Below are positions 1 through 6,887 of a DNA stretch of 13,507 nt, in pieces; the first letter of the stretch is position 1; the number at the start of each line of letters is the position of its first letter. The notes under the pieces were generated by a model. The model did not search any database. It was given only the letters and a program-made list of their open reading frames with translations, and had not been told where the DNA came from. The DNA is taken from contig CADCWJ010000565.1 of the NCBI GenBank assembly GCA_902806365.1, positions 1 to 13,507 on the forward strand, written 5' to 3'. The DNA comes from an uncultured Thermomicrobiales bacterium (lineage in GTDB: Bacteria > Chloroflexota > Chloroflexia > Thermomicrobiales > UBA6265). Made by a program: the position numbers and the translations under genes.

Positions 1-324
1 TCGATCGCCGCGTTCAAGCTGCGGGCCGGGATGCCGATCGGCGCGATGGTGACGCTTCGCGGCGAGCGGATGTACGAGTTTTACGATCGCCTGACGGCGA
101 TCTCGCTGCCTCGGATCCGGGATTTCCGGGGCGTTTCACCGAACGCGTTCGATGGACGCGGCAACTACACGCTCGGTCTCCGGGAGCAATTGCTCTTTCC
201 CGAGATCGAGTACGACCAGATCGACAAGGTGCGCGGGCTCGAGATCAGCATCGTGACGACCGCCCGCACCGATGAAGAGGGGCGCCGGCTTCTCGCGCTT
301 CTCGGCATGCCATTCGCAAAGTAG
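1..324 (+). CDS. rplE: Large-subunit ribosomal protein uL5, C-terminal part (5' end outside window)
   Basis: L5 binds 5S rRNA and sits in the central protuberance of the 50S subunit. The frame is open from base 1 (SIAAFKLRAG, then MPIGAMVTLRGERMYEF), which matches the second half of L5, about 107 of the usual ~180 residues. The ATG at position 31 is internal and not the start, because the upstream codons already read as conserved L5. The protein ends with LLALLGMPFAK, typical of the family's C-terminus. It is the first gene seen of a co-directional ribosomal operon; rpsN follows after 12 bases. Nothing is unusual apart from truncation by the window edge. Confidence 0.97.
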   Translation, partial: SIAAFKLRAGMPIGAMVTLRGERMYEFYDRLTAISLPRIRDFRGVSPNAFDGRGNYTLGLREQLLFPEIEYDQIDKVRGLEISIVTTARTDEEGRRLLALLGMPFAK

Positions 325-336
325 GGCGGAGGACCC

Positions 337-522
337 ATGGCCAAGACGAGTTTGATCATCAAGGCGCAGCGAACACCGAAATTCTCCACACGTGGCGTCA
401 ATCGCTGCCGGGTGTGCGGACGTGGCCGAGCCTACATGCGGAAGTTCGGCGTCTGCCGGATCTGCTTCCGCGAGCTGGCGTCGGTCGGGCGGTTGCCGGG
501 CGTGACCAAGTCCAGTTGGTAG
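337..522 (+). CDS. rpsN: Small-subunit ribosomal protein uS14, zinc-binding short form
   Basis: S14 is a late-assembling protein of the 30S head. At 61 residues this is the short, zinc-binding (C+) type, not the ~100-residue zinc-free type. Four cysteines form two CxxC pairs, C24/C27 and C40/C43, expected to hold one zinc ion. The ATG has a good ribosome binding site (CGGAGG, 327-332). It lies between rplE and rpsH as in the standard spc operon. The family and the zinc type are both clear from the sequence. Confidence 0.98.
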   Translation: MAKTSLIIKAQRTPKFSTRGVNRCRVCGRGRAYMRKFGVCRICFRELASVGRLPGVTKSSW

Positions 523-580
523 AACGGGATCGGATAATGAACGCGCTGCGCACGCAACCGGAAAACGGAGAACTCGACGG

Positions 581-979
581 ATGAGCGTAAACGACCCGAT
601 CAGCGACATGCTGACCAGGATCCGGAATGCGGGAATGGCCCGGCAAACCGAGACCACTATGCCCGGAACCAAGATCCTGGTCGCGATCGCCGGCATTCTC
701 AAGCAGGAAGGCTACATCGAGGACTTCCAGGTCATCGAGAAGCGTCCCCAGAATCAACTGATGGTCAAGCTGAGCTATGGCCCGGACAAGGCGCATGCGA
801 TCCGGGAGATCAAGCGGATCAGCAAGCCGGGGCTCCGCGTCTACGCTGGCAAGGACCAGCTTCCGCGCGTGCGGAGCGGCCTGGGCATCGCGATCGTGAG
901 CACCCCCCAGGGCGTGCTTACCGGTTACGAGGCCAGGCGCCGCGGGATCGGTGGCGAGGTGCTCTGCACCGTCTGGTAA
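581..979 (+). CDS. rpsH: Small-subunit ribosomal protein uS8
   Basis: S8 binds helix 21 of 16S rRNA and organises the central domain of the 30S subunit. In some bacteria it also represses the spc operon by binding its mRNA. The 132-residue product has the family's usual length. It begins MSVNDPISDMLTRIRNAG and ends GIGGEVLCTVW, both hallmark ends of S8. The ATG at 581 is preceded by CGGAG (566-570). The 58-base spacer after rpsN shows no S8-type operator that I can recognise. Confidence 0.98.
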   Translation: MSVNDPISDMLTRIRNAGMARQTETTMPGTKILVAIAGILKQEGYIEDFQVIEKRPQNQLMVKLSYGPDKAHAIREIKRISKPGLRVYAGKDQLPRVRSGLGIAIVSTPQGVLTGYEARRRGIGGEVLCTVW

Positions 980-1057
980 GCGGGTGCCGGGCATTGGCCG
1001 CGGGTTGGACCGCGACAACAATAGCCGGGCCTGCTTGAGCCGGAAGAGGAATGAGTC

Positions 1058-1603
1058 ATGTCCAGAATCGGAATCAAACCCATCCCCGTGCCGTCGGGTG
1101 TCGATGTCAACATTGGCGAGAGCAACGCGATCAGGGTCAAGGGTCCGAAGGGCGAGCTGAGCTCATCCTTTTCGCCCCGGCTCTCGATTTTGCTCGAAGA
1201 CAGCATTGTCCGGGTCGAACGCCCGAACGATGAGCGCGAGATGCGGGCGATGCATGGCCTGACACGCTCACTGCTGAGCAATATGGTCGTCGGCGTGACC
1301 GATGGCTACACCAAGAATCTCGAGATTCTCGGCGTCGGCTACCGTGCCGCGATGGATGGCAAGAATTTGGTCCTCAACGTGGGCTATTCGCACCCGGTGC
1401 GCATGGTCCCGCCGGAAGGCATCACGTACCGGCTCGAAGGCAACAACAGGATTGCGGTAAGCGGTATCGACAAGCAAGTTGTGGGCGAGGAGTCCGCGCG
1501 AATTCGCGGGGTCCGTCCCCCCGAGCCCTACAAGGGCAAGGGCATCCGCTACGCTGGCGAGGCCGTTCGGCGCAAGGCTGGCAAGGCCGGCAAGGCCAAG
1601 TAA
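1058..1603 (+). CDS. rplF: Large-subunit ribosomal protein uL6
   Basis: L6 lies near the factor-binding site of the 50S subunit, next to the sarcin-ricin loop. The product is 181 residues, as expected, beginning MSRIGIKPIPVPSGVDV. The family signature PEPYKGKGIRYAGEAVRRKAGK is present near the end and is split here as PEPYKGKGIRYAGE and AVRRKAGK. The start ATG follows GGAAGAGGA (1041-1049). Another ATG at 1051 is in a different frame. The last nine residues, KAGKAGKAK, come from a 9-base near-tandem repeat (1573-1599), a common basic tail in this family. It sits in its usual place between rpsH and rplR. Confidence 0.98.
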   Translation: MSRIGIKPIPVPSGVDVNIGESNAIRVKGPKGELSSSFSPRLSILLEDSIVRVERPNDEREMRAMHGLTRSLLSNMVVGVTDGYTKNLEILGVGYRAAMDGKNLVLNVGYSHPVRMVPPEGITYRLEGNNRIAVSGIDKQVVGEESARIRGVRPPEPYKGKGIRYAGEAVRRKAGKAGKAK

Positions 1604-1630
1604 CCTGCGGTCACGGAGACCGTATCGGAG

Positions 1631-1673
1631 CCGGGGGTTCGACCTCTCCTTGCGTTGTCGAACGAACCACCGG
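1631..1673 (+). other. Inverted repeat in the rplF-rplR spacer
   Basis: In the 93-base spacer, GTTCGAC (1637-1643) pairs perfectly with GTCGAAC (1657-1663) across a 13-base loop. CCGG at 1631-1634 can also pair with CCGG at 1670-1673. The RNA hairpin would end just before the rplR ribosome binding site (GAGAGGAG, 1683-1690). No U-run follows, so it is not a typical intrinsic terminator. A role is not established. Confidence 0.3.
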
Positions 1674-1696
1674 TTCCAACCAGAGAGGAGCAGGCA

Positions 1697-2071
1697 ATGC
1701 GTAGGAAGTATCGAAAGGCGCTGACGCTGCGGCAGCGCCGGCACGTTCGGGTGCGCGCGAAGATCAGCGGTACGGCGGAACGGCCCAGATTGAACGTGTT
1801 CCGGTCGTCGGCGCACATTTACGCTCAGGTGATCGACGACCTGAAGGGTCACACGATCGCCGCGGCGAGCGACCTCGACGAGACGGTCCGCGAACGCGTG
1901 GGCTCGGGCGCCACGAAGTCCGTCCGGGCCAGGGCGGTGGGTGAAGTCATCGCCGAGCGGGCGAAGCAGGCTGGCATTGATGCCGTGCTCTTCGATCGTG
2001 GCGGGTTCCTTTACCATGGACGTGTCAAGGCGGTGGCGGAAGGTGCTCGAGAGAGTGGCCTGAAGTTCTAG
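1697..2071 (+). CDS. rplR: Large-subunit ribosomal protein uL18
   Basis: L18 binds 5S rRNA together with L5 in the central protuberance. From the ATG at 1697 the product is 124 residues, normal for the family. It starts MRRKYRKALTLRQRRHVRVRAK-like, and the 5S-binding core RPRLNVFRSSAHIYAQVIDD follows near residue 30. It ends GRVKAVAEGARESGLKF, a clear L18 C-terminus. An upstream in-frame TTG at 1655 would add 14 residues not seen in the family. The ATG is preferred because GAGAGGAG (1683-1690) precedes it at suitable spacing. Confidence 0.97.
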   Translation: MRRKYRKALTLRQRRHVRVRAKISGTAERPRLNVFRSSAHIYAQVIDDLKGHTIAAASDLDETVRERVGSGATKSVRARAVGEVIAERAKQAGIDAVLFDRGGFLYHGRVKAVAEGARESGLKF

Positions 2072-2143
2072 CCGCGTGTCCTGCCGGCGCGCAAGGCGAT
2101 GGGCCGAGTGCCGGTATGTGCAGCGGATGATCGGGAGTCAACC

Positions 2144-2848
2144 ATGGATCGGAATCGCGAAGAGCGTCAACCACGCCGGAGGTCCGACGAGGACGGAGGC
2201 GGTGAGCTCGAAGAACGGTTGGTACGGATCAACCGGGTGTCGAAGGTGCATCAAGGCGGTCGAACCTTTTCGTTCGGCAGCATCGTGGTCGTTGGCGACG
2301 GCAAGGGCAAAGTCGGCGTTGGCCTGGGCAAGGCCGGCGAGGTGCCTGACAGCATCCGCAAGGGTGGCGAGGTCGCCAAGAAGCGAATGATCACCGTACC
2401 GCTCGACGGCGGAACCATCCCGCATGAGGTCGAATCGACCTTCGGGGCGTCCCGCGTGCTGCTGAAGCCCGCTTCTCCGGGAACCGGCGTGATCGCGGGT
2501 GGCGGAGTTCGCGCGGTCGTCGAGGTTGCGGGCATTCGCGACGTGCTGACGAAGTCACTCGGCAACAACAACCCGGTCAATGTCGTTCGCGCCACGATCG
2601 CGGCTCTCCAAAGCCTCGAGTCGGAGCAGGATGTCGCGGCGCGCCGCAAGCGCGTAACCCGGACGCTGCGCAAGCCGTTCGATCACGGGCCGAACTCCGG
2701 TGCCGGGGATCCGGCCCGGCCTCGAGCGCAGGCACAGCCATTGATTCCGGTGAACGCGAATCAGGGCGGCAATCGTGGGAACCGGCGCGGTGGCCCCGGT
2801 GGTCAGGGCGGCCAGGGCGGCCGTGGCCAGCGAGGAGGTCAGGGATGA
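2144..2848 (+). CDS. rpsE: Small-subunit ribosomal protein uS5 with a long Gly/Arg/Gln-rich C-terminal tail
   Basis: S5 shapes the mRNA entry side and decoding centre of the 30S subunit and contributes to accuracy. The double-stranded RNA-binding domain (about residues 22-87) and the S5 C-terminal domain (about 95-165) are intact; GDGKGKVGVGLGKAGEV and NNPVNVVRATIAALQSL are diagnostic. From the ATG at 2144 (after TCGGGAG, 2131-2137) the product is 234 residues, against the usual ~165. The excess is a tail from about residue 178, with residues 207-234 almost only G, Q, R and N. A start at 2099 is possible but has no family support. Its stop overlaps the rpmD start (ATGA), and the tail's GAGGAGG (2832-2838) doubles as the rpmD ribosome binding site. 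Confidence 0.96.
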   Translation: MDRNREERQPRRRSDEDGGGELEERLVRINRVSKVHQGGRTFSFGSIVVVGDGKGKVGVGLGKAGEVPDSIRKGGEVAKKRMITVPLDGGTIPHEVESTFGASRVLLKPASPGTGVIAGGGVRAVVEVAGIRDVLTKSLGNNNPVNVVRATIAALQSLESEQDVAARRKRVTRTLRKPFDHGPNSGAGDPARPRAQAQPLIPVNANQGGNRGNRRGGPGGQGGQGGRGQRGGQG

Positions 2849-3057
2849 GCGACTTGCAGACACCCGCGGGCGGTCAGCTCCGGATCACCCTGGTCCGAAG
2901 CACGATCGGACGGCCAGCCGATCAGGGGCGAACCGTTCGCTCGCTCGGTTTGCGCCGGATGCACCACACGGTGGTGCGGCCCGACCAGCCAGCGATCCGC
3001 GGCATGGTGCAGAAGATAAGCCATCTGGTAAAGGTTGAGGAAGTCGCTGGCGAGTAA
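2845..3057 (+). CDS. rpmD: Large-subunit ribosomal protein uL30
   Basis: L30 is a small 50S protein. The product is 70 residues, with the motif LRITLVRSTIGRP near residue 12 and TVRSLGLRRMHHTVVRPD in the middle, both typical. It overlaps rpsE by four bases (ATGA at 2845-2848), which points to coupled translation, with a strong site GAGGAGG at 2832-2838. It is slightly longer than the ~60-residue norm because of about nine extra residues at the N-terminus and a short acidic C-terminus. Confidence 0.97.
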   Translation: MSDLQTPAGGQLRITLVRSTIGRPADQGRTVRSLGLRRMHHTVVRPDQPAIRGMVQKISHLVKVEEVAGE

Positions 3058-3109
3058 CTCCGGGCACATCCGTCCGGCTGACTCGTCCAGGTGAAAGTAG
3101 AGCACGACG

Positions 3110-3727
3110 ATGCCACTGACAATCGATGATTTACGTCCAGCCAAAGGCTCAAACACGCCGAAACGGCGTGTTGGCCGCGGCCACGGGAGCGGTCGCGGCA
3201 AGACCGCCGGGCGAGGCACCAAGGGCCAGAACTCCCGGGCGGGCGGAGCCGTCCGCGTTGGATTCGAGGGCGGGCAGCTCCCGATTCAGCGCCGGATGCC
3301 ATACAAGCGCGGGTTTACCAACATCTGGCGCACCCCGTGGGAAGTGGTCAATGTCGGCCGGCTGGCAGAGCTCGAGATCGACGGACCGATCACGCCGGAC
3401 CTGCTTGCCGATCTCGGCGTGATCCGGGGAGCGGAATTTCCGGTCAAGGTCCTGGCTCACGGGGACCTTTCGAGCCCGCTGACGATCAGCGCGCACGCGT
3501 TCTCGAAGTCGGCACTGGCGGCGATCGAGGAAGCCGGTGGCACTGTCCAGACGCTGGAGCGGACGGATCAGTGGATCACTGCCCGGTCGCGGAGCCGGCG
3601 CCTGCCGATGACACGCGAGCTCAAGTCGCTCCGCGTCGGCAAGGTCGGTGGCCCCACACGGCGTGAGGCGCTGGAGATGCTGCGGACCCGGCAACAAGAC
3701 GAGGCGCCGGAAGTCGGGGAGGCCTGA
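3110..3727 (+). CDS. rplO: Large-subunit ribosomal protein uL15 with C-terminal extension
   Basis: L15 threads a basic N-terminal arm into 23S rRNA during late 50S assembly. That arm is clear: RRVGRGHGSGRGKTAGRG, then TKGQNSRAGG (residues 19-46), followed by GFEGGQLPIQRRMPYKRGF. The normal domain ends near residue 150 (AGGTVQTLE). A further ~55 residues follow (151-205): a basic stretch RSRRLPMTRELKSLRVGKVG and then an acidic end. The family is usually ~145-155 residues, so this is an extension. The ATG at 3110 has only a weak ribosome binding site but matches the family start. secY begins two bases after its stop. Confidence 0.97.
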   Translation: MPLTIDDLRPAKGSNTPKRRVGRGHGSGRGKTAGRGTKGQNSRAGGAVRVGFEGGQLPIQRRMPYKRGFTNIWRTPWEVVNVGRLAELEIDGPITPDLLADLGVIRGAEFPVKVLAHGDLSSPLTISAHAFSKSALAAIEEAGGTVQTLERTDQWITARSRSRRLPMTRELKSLRVGKVGGPTRREALEMLRTRQQDEAPEVGEA

Positions 3728-3729
3728 CA

Positions 3730-4998
3730 ATGCTCCAGGCCGTTATCAACGCGTTCCGGATTCCCGATCTGCGCGCGAAGATCCTGTTCACACTGGCGAT
3801 GCTGTTCATCTTCCGGTGCATCGCGAGCGTTCCGATTCCCAACGTCGACCGGGACGGACTGCGGGCCTTCATCGAGAACAACCAGCTCCTCGGGATGCTC
3901 AACCTGTTCTCGGGCAGCGGGCTGACCAACTTTTCGATTGTTGCGCTCGGAGTTTATCCCTACATAACGGCGTCGATCATCATGCAGTTGATGACGCCGA
4001 TCGTGCCTCGCCTCAACGAACTCTCGATGGAGGGACAGCAGGGCCGGAACCGGATCAATCAGTACACGCACTGGCTGACGGTGCCCCTGGCCCTGCTCCA
4101 GGGCTATGGCCAAACGCTTCTCTTCTCGAGCCAGACGGGAACTGACGGGCGTCCGCTGATCGACAACTTCGGGCTCTTCAACCTGAGCACCGCGCTGCCG
4201 ACAATCGCGGTCCTGCTGTCCCTGACCGCTGGAACGATGCTCCTGGTCTGGATTGGCGAGCTGATCACCGAAAAGGGAATTGGCAACGGCATCTCGATCA
4301 TCATCTTCGGCGGAATCGTGGCTTCGCTGCCCGGCAACATCGGCGCGCTTGGAAGCGGGTCGGCAGGTTCGAGTGTCGTTGGCATCCTGTTGTTCATCGC
4401 GATCGGGCTGCTGACCGTGGTGGGCGTCGTGCTCATCAACGAAGGCCAGCGCCGGATCCCGGTTCACCATGCGAAGCGGGTGCGATCGGGCCGGGTCTAT
4501 GGCGGCACGACAACGAACATTCCGCTCAAGGTGAACAGCGCCGGAATGATCGCGAGTTTCCTCGAAGCGTCGAACACGGAATGGGTTCAAAATCTTGCCG
4601 AGCGCATTCGGATCTGGCTGAGCCCGGACACCATTCCCTACAACATCGTCTATTTCCTCATGGTCGTCGGATTCACGTTCTTCTATACCATGGTCGTCTT
4701 CCAGCAACAGCGGATTCCCGAGTCGCTGCAGCGACAGGGCGCCTTCGTGCCCGGCATCCGGCCCGGCAAGAACACGGCGGCCTACCTGCAGCGGGTACTG
4801 TCCCGGATCACGATCGTCGGGGCGTTGTTCCTCGGACTCGTTGCGATCCTGCCGTTCATCGCGAGCCGCATCACTGGCGTGACCGCGTTGCAATTGAGCG
4901 CGACGTCGCTCCTGATCGTGGTCGGTGTCGCGATCGATACGATGCGTCAGCTCGAAGCGCAACTCATGATGCGGAACTACGAAGGGTTCATCAATTAG
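3730..4998 (+). CDS. secY: Preprotein translocase channel SecY, apparently lacking transmembrane segment 7
   Basis: SecY forms the protein-conducting channel of the inner membrane, with SecE and SecG, and receives substrates from SecA and ribosomes. The 422-residue product shows TM1 (about 16-36), the plug region (about 60-70), TM2 PYITASIIMQL, the helix-5 motif GIGNGISIIIFGGI (183-196), the cytosolic loop IPLKVNSAG (264-272) and GAFVPGIRPGKNT (337-349). It ends in TSLLIVVGVAIDTMRQLE. After NSAGMI (269-274) the sequence goes straight to ASFLEAS. As I recall them, E. coli (PAIFASSIILFPATI) and B. subtilis (PVIFAVSFLITPRTI) have 15 residues there that form TM7. The frame is intact. GGGGAGG (3716-3722) precedes the ATG, two bases after rplO. 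Confidence 0.95.
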   Translation: MLQAVINAFRIPDLRAKILFTLAMLFIFRCIASVPIPNVDRDGLRAFIENNQLLGMLNLFSGSGLTNFSIVALGVYPYITASIIMQLMTPIVPRLNELSMEGQQGRNRINQYTHWLTVPLALLQGYGQTLLFSSQTGTDGRPLIDNFGLFNLSTALPTIAVLLSLTAGTMLLVWIGELITEKGIGNGISIIIFGGIVASLPGNIGALGSGSAGSSVVGILLFIAIGLLTVVGVVLINEGQRRIPVHHAKRVRSGRVYGGTTTNIPLKVNSAGMIASFLEASNTEWVQNLAERIRIWLSPDTIPYNIVYFLMVVGFTFFYTMVVFQQQRIPESLQRQGAFVPGIRPGKNTAAYLQRVLSRITIVGALFLGLVAILPFIASRITGVTALQLSATSLLIVVGVAIDTMRQLEAQLMMRNYEGFIN

Positions 4999-5024
4999 CC
5001 ATTCGACACGACGGAACGCGAAAC

Positions 5025-5058
5025 GGGCGCTTGACCTCCAGCCGGGGGTCGCGCGCCC
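5025..5058 (+). other. Inverted repeat (RNA hairpin) between secY and adk
   Basis: GGGCGC (5025-5030) pairs with GCGCCC (5053-5058). Inside this, GACC (5033-5036) pairs with GGTC (5047-5050) around a 10-base loop, leaving a 2x2 internal loop. The structure sits in the 104-base spacer, 26 bases after the secY stop. No U-run follows, so termination is not supported. mRNA stability or partial attenuation between secY and adk is possible. Confidence 0.4.
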
Positions 5059-5102
5059 TGCTCGCGGAACCGGCGTGAGCGGATGGTGAAGGGTCATACC
5101 GC

Positions 5103-5792
5103 GTGCATGTCATCCTGATGGGAGCGCAGGGGTCTGGCAAAGGGACCCAGGCGGCGATCCTTGAACCGCGGCTCAACCTCGTGAAGATTGCCACCGGCGA
5201 TCTCTTCCGGGCCGAGATCTTCTCCGGCTCGCCGCTCGGAAACGAGCTGAAGGCAATCCTCGGACGTGGCGATCTCGTGCCTGACGAGTTGACGACGAAC
5301 GTCGTACGCGGGCGGATCTCGGCGCTGGTCGCGGACCGCGAGGCGGGCAACCCGGTGGCCGGGGCCTTGTTCGACGGCTACCCCCGGACCGATGTCCAGG
5401 CGCGATCGCTCGACACGATTCTCGACGAGTTGGGGGAGCGGCTGACGACCGTGATCGAGATCGTGGTGCCGCGCGACACACTGGTCGAGCGCCTTTCGGG
5501 CCGGCGGGTCTGCGCCGAGTGCGGAAAAGTGTTCCACATCGTCTCCAACCCGGCACCGGCGGGCAATGTCTGCGACAACTGCGGCGGACGGGTGATTCAG
5601 CGGGAGGACGACATGCCCGGTCCAATCGCGCGGCGCCTGGCTCTTTACGATCAGCAAACGGCACCGCTCCTCGACTATTACCGCAACCTCGGGCTTCTGG
5701 AACAGGTGGATGGGGATCGGCCGGTCGATGCCGTGACGAGCGCCATTCTCACGATCGTCGAACGCCGCCTGACGGCGAGCGGGACCGTTTGA
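5103..5792 (+). CDS. adk: Adenylate kinase, zinc-type LID
   Basis: Adenylate kinase catalyses ATP + AMP to 2 ADP in the cytoplasm and balances the adenylate pool. The P-loop GAQGSGKGT lies at residues 7-15, the AMP-binding region at TGDLFR (31-36) and DGYPRT (91-96), and the LID arginines follow GRR (133-135). Four cysteines (C137, C140, C157, C160) make the zinc-binding LID seen in many Gram-positive and other bacteria. The GTG start at 5103 gives MHVILMG, which aligns with the family's N-terminus, and GAAGGG (5088-5093) precedes it. Length (229) is normal for the long form. It sits between secY and map as usual. Confidence 0.97.
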   Translation: MHVILMGAQGSGKGTQAAILEPRLNLVKIATGDLFRAEIFSGSPLGNELKAILGRGDLVPDELTTNVVRGRISALVADREAGNPVAGALFDGYPRTDVQARSLDTILDELGERLTTVIEIVVPRDTLVERLSGRRVCAECGKVFHIVSNPAPAGNVCDNCGGRVIQREDDMPGPIARRLALYDQQTAPLLDYYRNLGLLEQVDGDRPVDAVTSAILTIVERRLTASGTV

Positions 5793-5794
5793 GC

Positions 5795-6562
5795 ATGGCG
5801 ATTTCGATCAAGACCGGAACCGACATCGAGAAGATGCGGCTGGCCGGGGGCGTCATCGCGCTCTGCCATCAACGGGTGAAAGAGGCGATCGCTCCCGGAG
5901 TCAGCACCGGAGAGCTCGACACGATCGTGCGCGACACGATCGCCGAGCAGGGCGCCGTGTCGAACTTTTTCGGGCATCAGGGATTCCCCGGTTATTGCTG
6001 CACGTCGGTGAACGAAGAGATCGTGCATGGGATTCCCGGCAAGCGACGCCTGGTAGAGGGCGATATCATCACTGTCGACATCGGGGCAATCGTGGAAGGG
6101 TTCCACGGCGATTCGGCCTGGACCTACGGCGTTGGTACGATCAGCGACGACGCAAGCCGGCTCCTCGCCGATACTGAGGCGGCTCTGTACGAGGGCCTCG
6201 CCCAGGCGATCGCGGGCAATCGGCTGGGCGCGATCGGGCATGCGGTGGAGGGGTATGCCGGACGGCGCGGGTACGGCATCGTTCGGGAGTACGGCGGGCA
6301 CGGCATCGGCCGCCAGATGTGGGAGGAACCGCACATCCCGAATCACGGGAAGCCCGGCCACGGCATCCGCCTGCGGGCCGGCATGACCCTGGCGATCGAG
6401 CCGATGCTCAGCCTGGGAGTAGATGACACCCGGGTCCTGGAGGATGAGTGGACCGTCGCGACCGCCGACGGATCGTGGTCCGCCCATTTCGAGCATACGG
6501 TGGCAGTCACCGACGGCGCGCCTGAAATCCTGACGCGGCAGGCCGACTTGGTGGTACAATGA
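5795..6562 (+). CDS. map: Methionine aminopeptidase type I
   Basis: MetAP removes the initiator methionine from nascent proteins, so its place beside ribosomal genes fits. The 255-residue protein has the pita-bread fold with all expected metal ligands: D95 (VDIGA), D106 (HGDSAW), H169 (GGHGIG), E202 (IEPM) and E233 (FEHT). The substrate-contacting H78 (IVHGIPG) is also present. The N-terminus lacks the zinc-finger extension of some types. ATG 5795 is chosen because KTGTDIEKMRLAGGV then aligns with the family; an in-frame TTG six bases upstream is less likely. It begins two bases after the adk stop. Confidence 0.97.
   Translation: MAISIKTGTDIEKMRLAGGVIALCHQRVKEAIAPGVSTGELDTIVRDTIAEQGAVSNFFGHQGFPGYCCTSVNEEIVHGIPGKRRLVEGDIITVDIGAIVEGFHGDSAWTYGVGTISDDASRLLADTEAALYEGLAQAIAGNRLGAIGHAVEGYAGRRGYGIVREYGGHGIGRQMWEEPHIPNHGKPGHGIRLRAGMTLAIEPMLSLGVDDTRVLEDEWTVATADGSWSAHFEHTVAVTDGAPEILTRQADLVVQ
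6530..6560 (+). promoter_or_regulatory. Possible internal promoter at the end of map
   Basis: TACAAT (6555-6560) matches the -10 consensus at five of six positions. CTGACG (6530-6535) matches the -35 at four of six, but the spacing is 19 bases, longer than ideal. A transcript from here would start near 6567 and carry a ~200-base leader to rpmJ beginning with the 6569-6596 hairpin. This is sequence resemblance only. Confidence 0.25.
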
Positions 6563-6568
6563 AGATTC

Positions 6569-6596
6569 GTGGCGCATGTCGGGAGACATGCGCTAT
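6569..6596 (+). other. Inverted repeat (RNA hairpin) downstream of map
   Basis: GCGCATGT (6572-6579) pairs perfectly with ACATGCGC (6586-6593) over a six-base loop. Three more pairs, two of them G-U, extend it to 6569-6596. It lies seven bases after the map stop, in the 203-base gap where infA is normally found. The gap (6563-6765) shows no infA-like protein in any frame. No U-run follows the stem. Confidence 0.4.
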
Positions 6597-6765
6597 CCGC
6601 ATGTTTGCTCGTTAACCGTGATGGCATTCGGTGATCACAGTCCTGATCGAATGTCGGAAGCATGGTACAGACGCACGTTGATCCGTCCGAACTGCTCGCG
6701 ATCTTCGGAACCTTGAGGGGTCAACGGGGCGCCATGCCGGTCATGGATAAAGGAGATCGATTCGA

Positions 6766-6879
6766 ATGAAGGTATCAGCAGCGGTGTCCAAGCGCTGTGA
6801 CAACTGCCGGGTGATCCGCCGGAAGGGGATCGTCCGCGTGATCTGCACCAACCCAAGGCACAAGCAACGGCAAGGCTGA
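6766..6879 (+). CDS. rpmJ: Large-subunit ribosomal protein bL36, zinc-binding type
   Basis: L36 is the smallest 50S protein. The 37-residue product MKVSAAVSKRCDNCRVIRRK... is typical. C11, C14, C27 and H32 form the C-C-C-H zinc ribbon of the C+ form. TAAAGGAG (6748-6755) before the ATG is a near-perfect Shine-Dalgarno sequence, one of the strongest in the window. It precedes rpsM as in the standard alpha operon, but infA, usually immediately upstream, is absent. Confidence 0.97.
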   Translation: MKVSAAVSKRCDNCRVIRRKGIVRVICTNPRHKQRQG

Positions 6880-6887
6880 GGTACGCA

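Noticed and set aside
1573..1599. Tandem 9-base repeat at the end of rplF.
   Set aside because: It encodes the ordinary KAGKAGK-type basic tail of L6; not a regulatory or mobile repeat.
1631..1663. GGGTTCGACCTC in the rplF-rplR spacer looks like a tRNA T-arm.
   Set aside because: No acceptor stem, D-arm, anticodon arm or matching 3' half is present; the pairing is just a local hairpin.
3568..5097. 509-residue open frame on the - strand opposite secY.
   Set aside because: It is antisense to the well-supported rplO and secY and is rich in H/R/D/Q; long shadow frames are common at high G+C.
6576..6716. A 46-residue ATG frame in the map-rpmJ gap that might be a substitute for infA.
   Set aside because: No resemblance to the IF-1 OB fold, no ribosome binding site, and it begins inside the hairpin.
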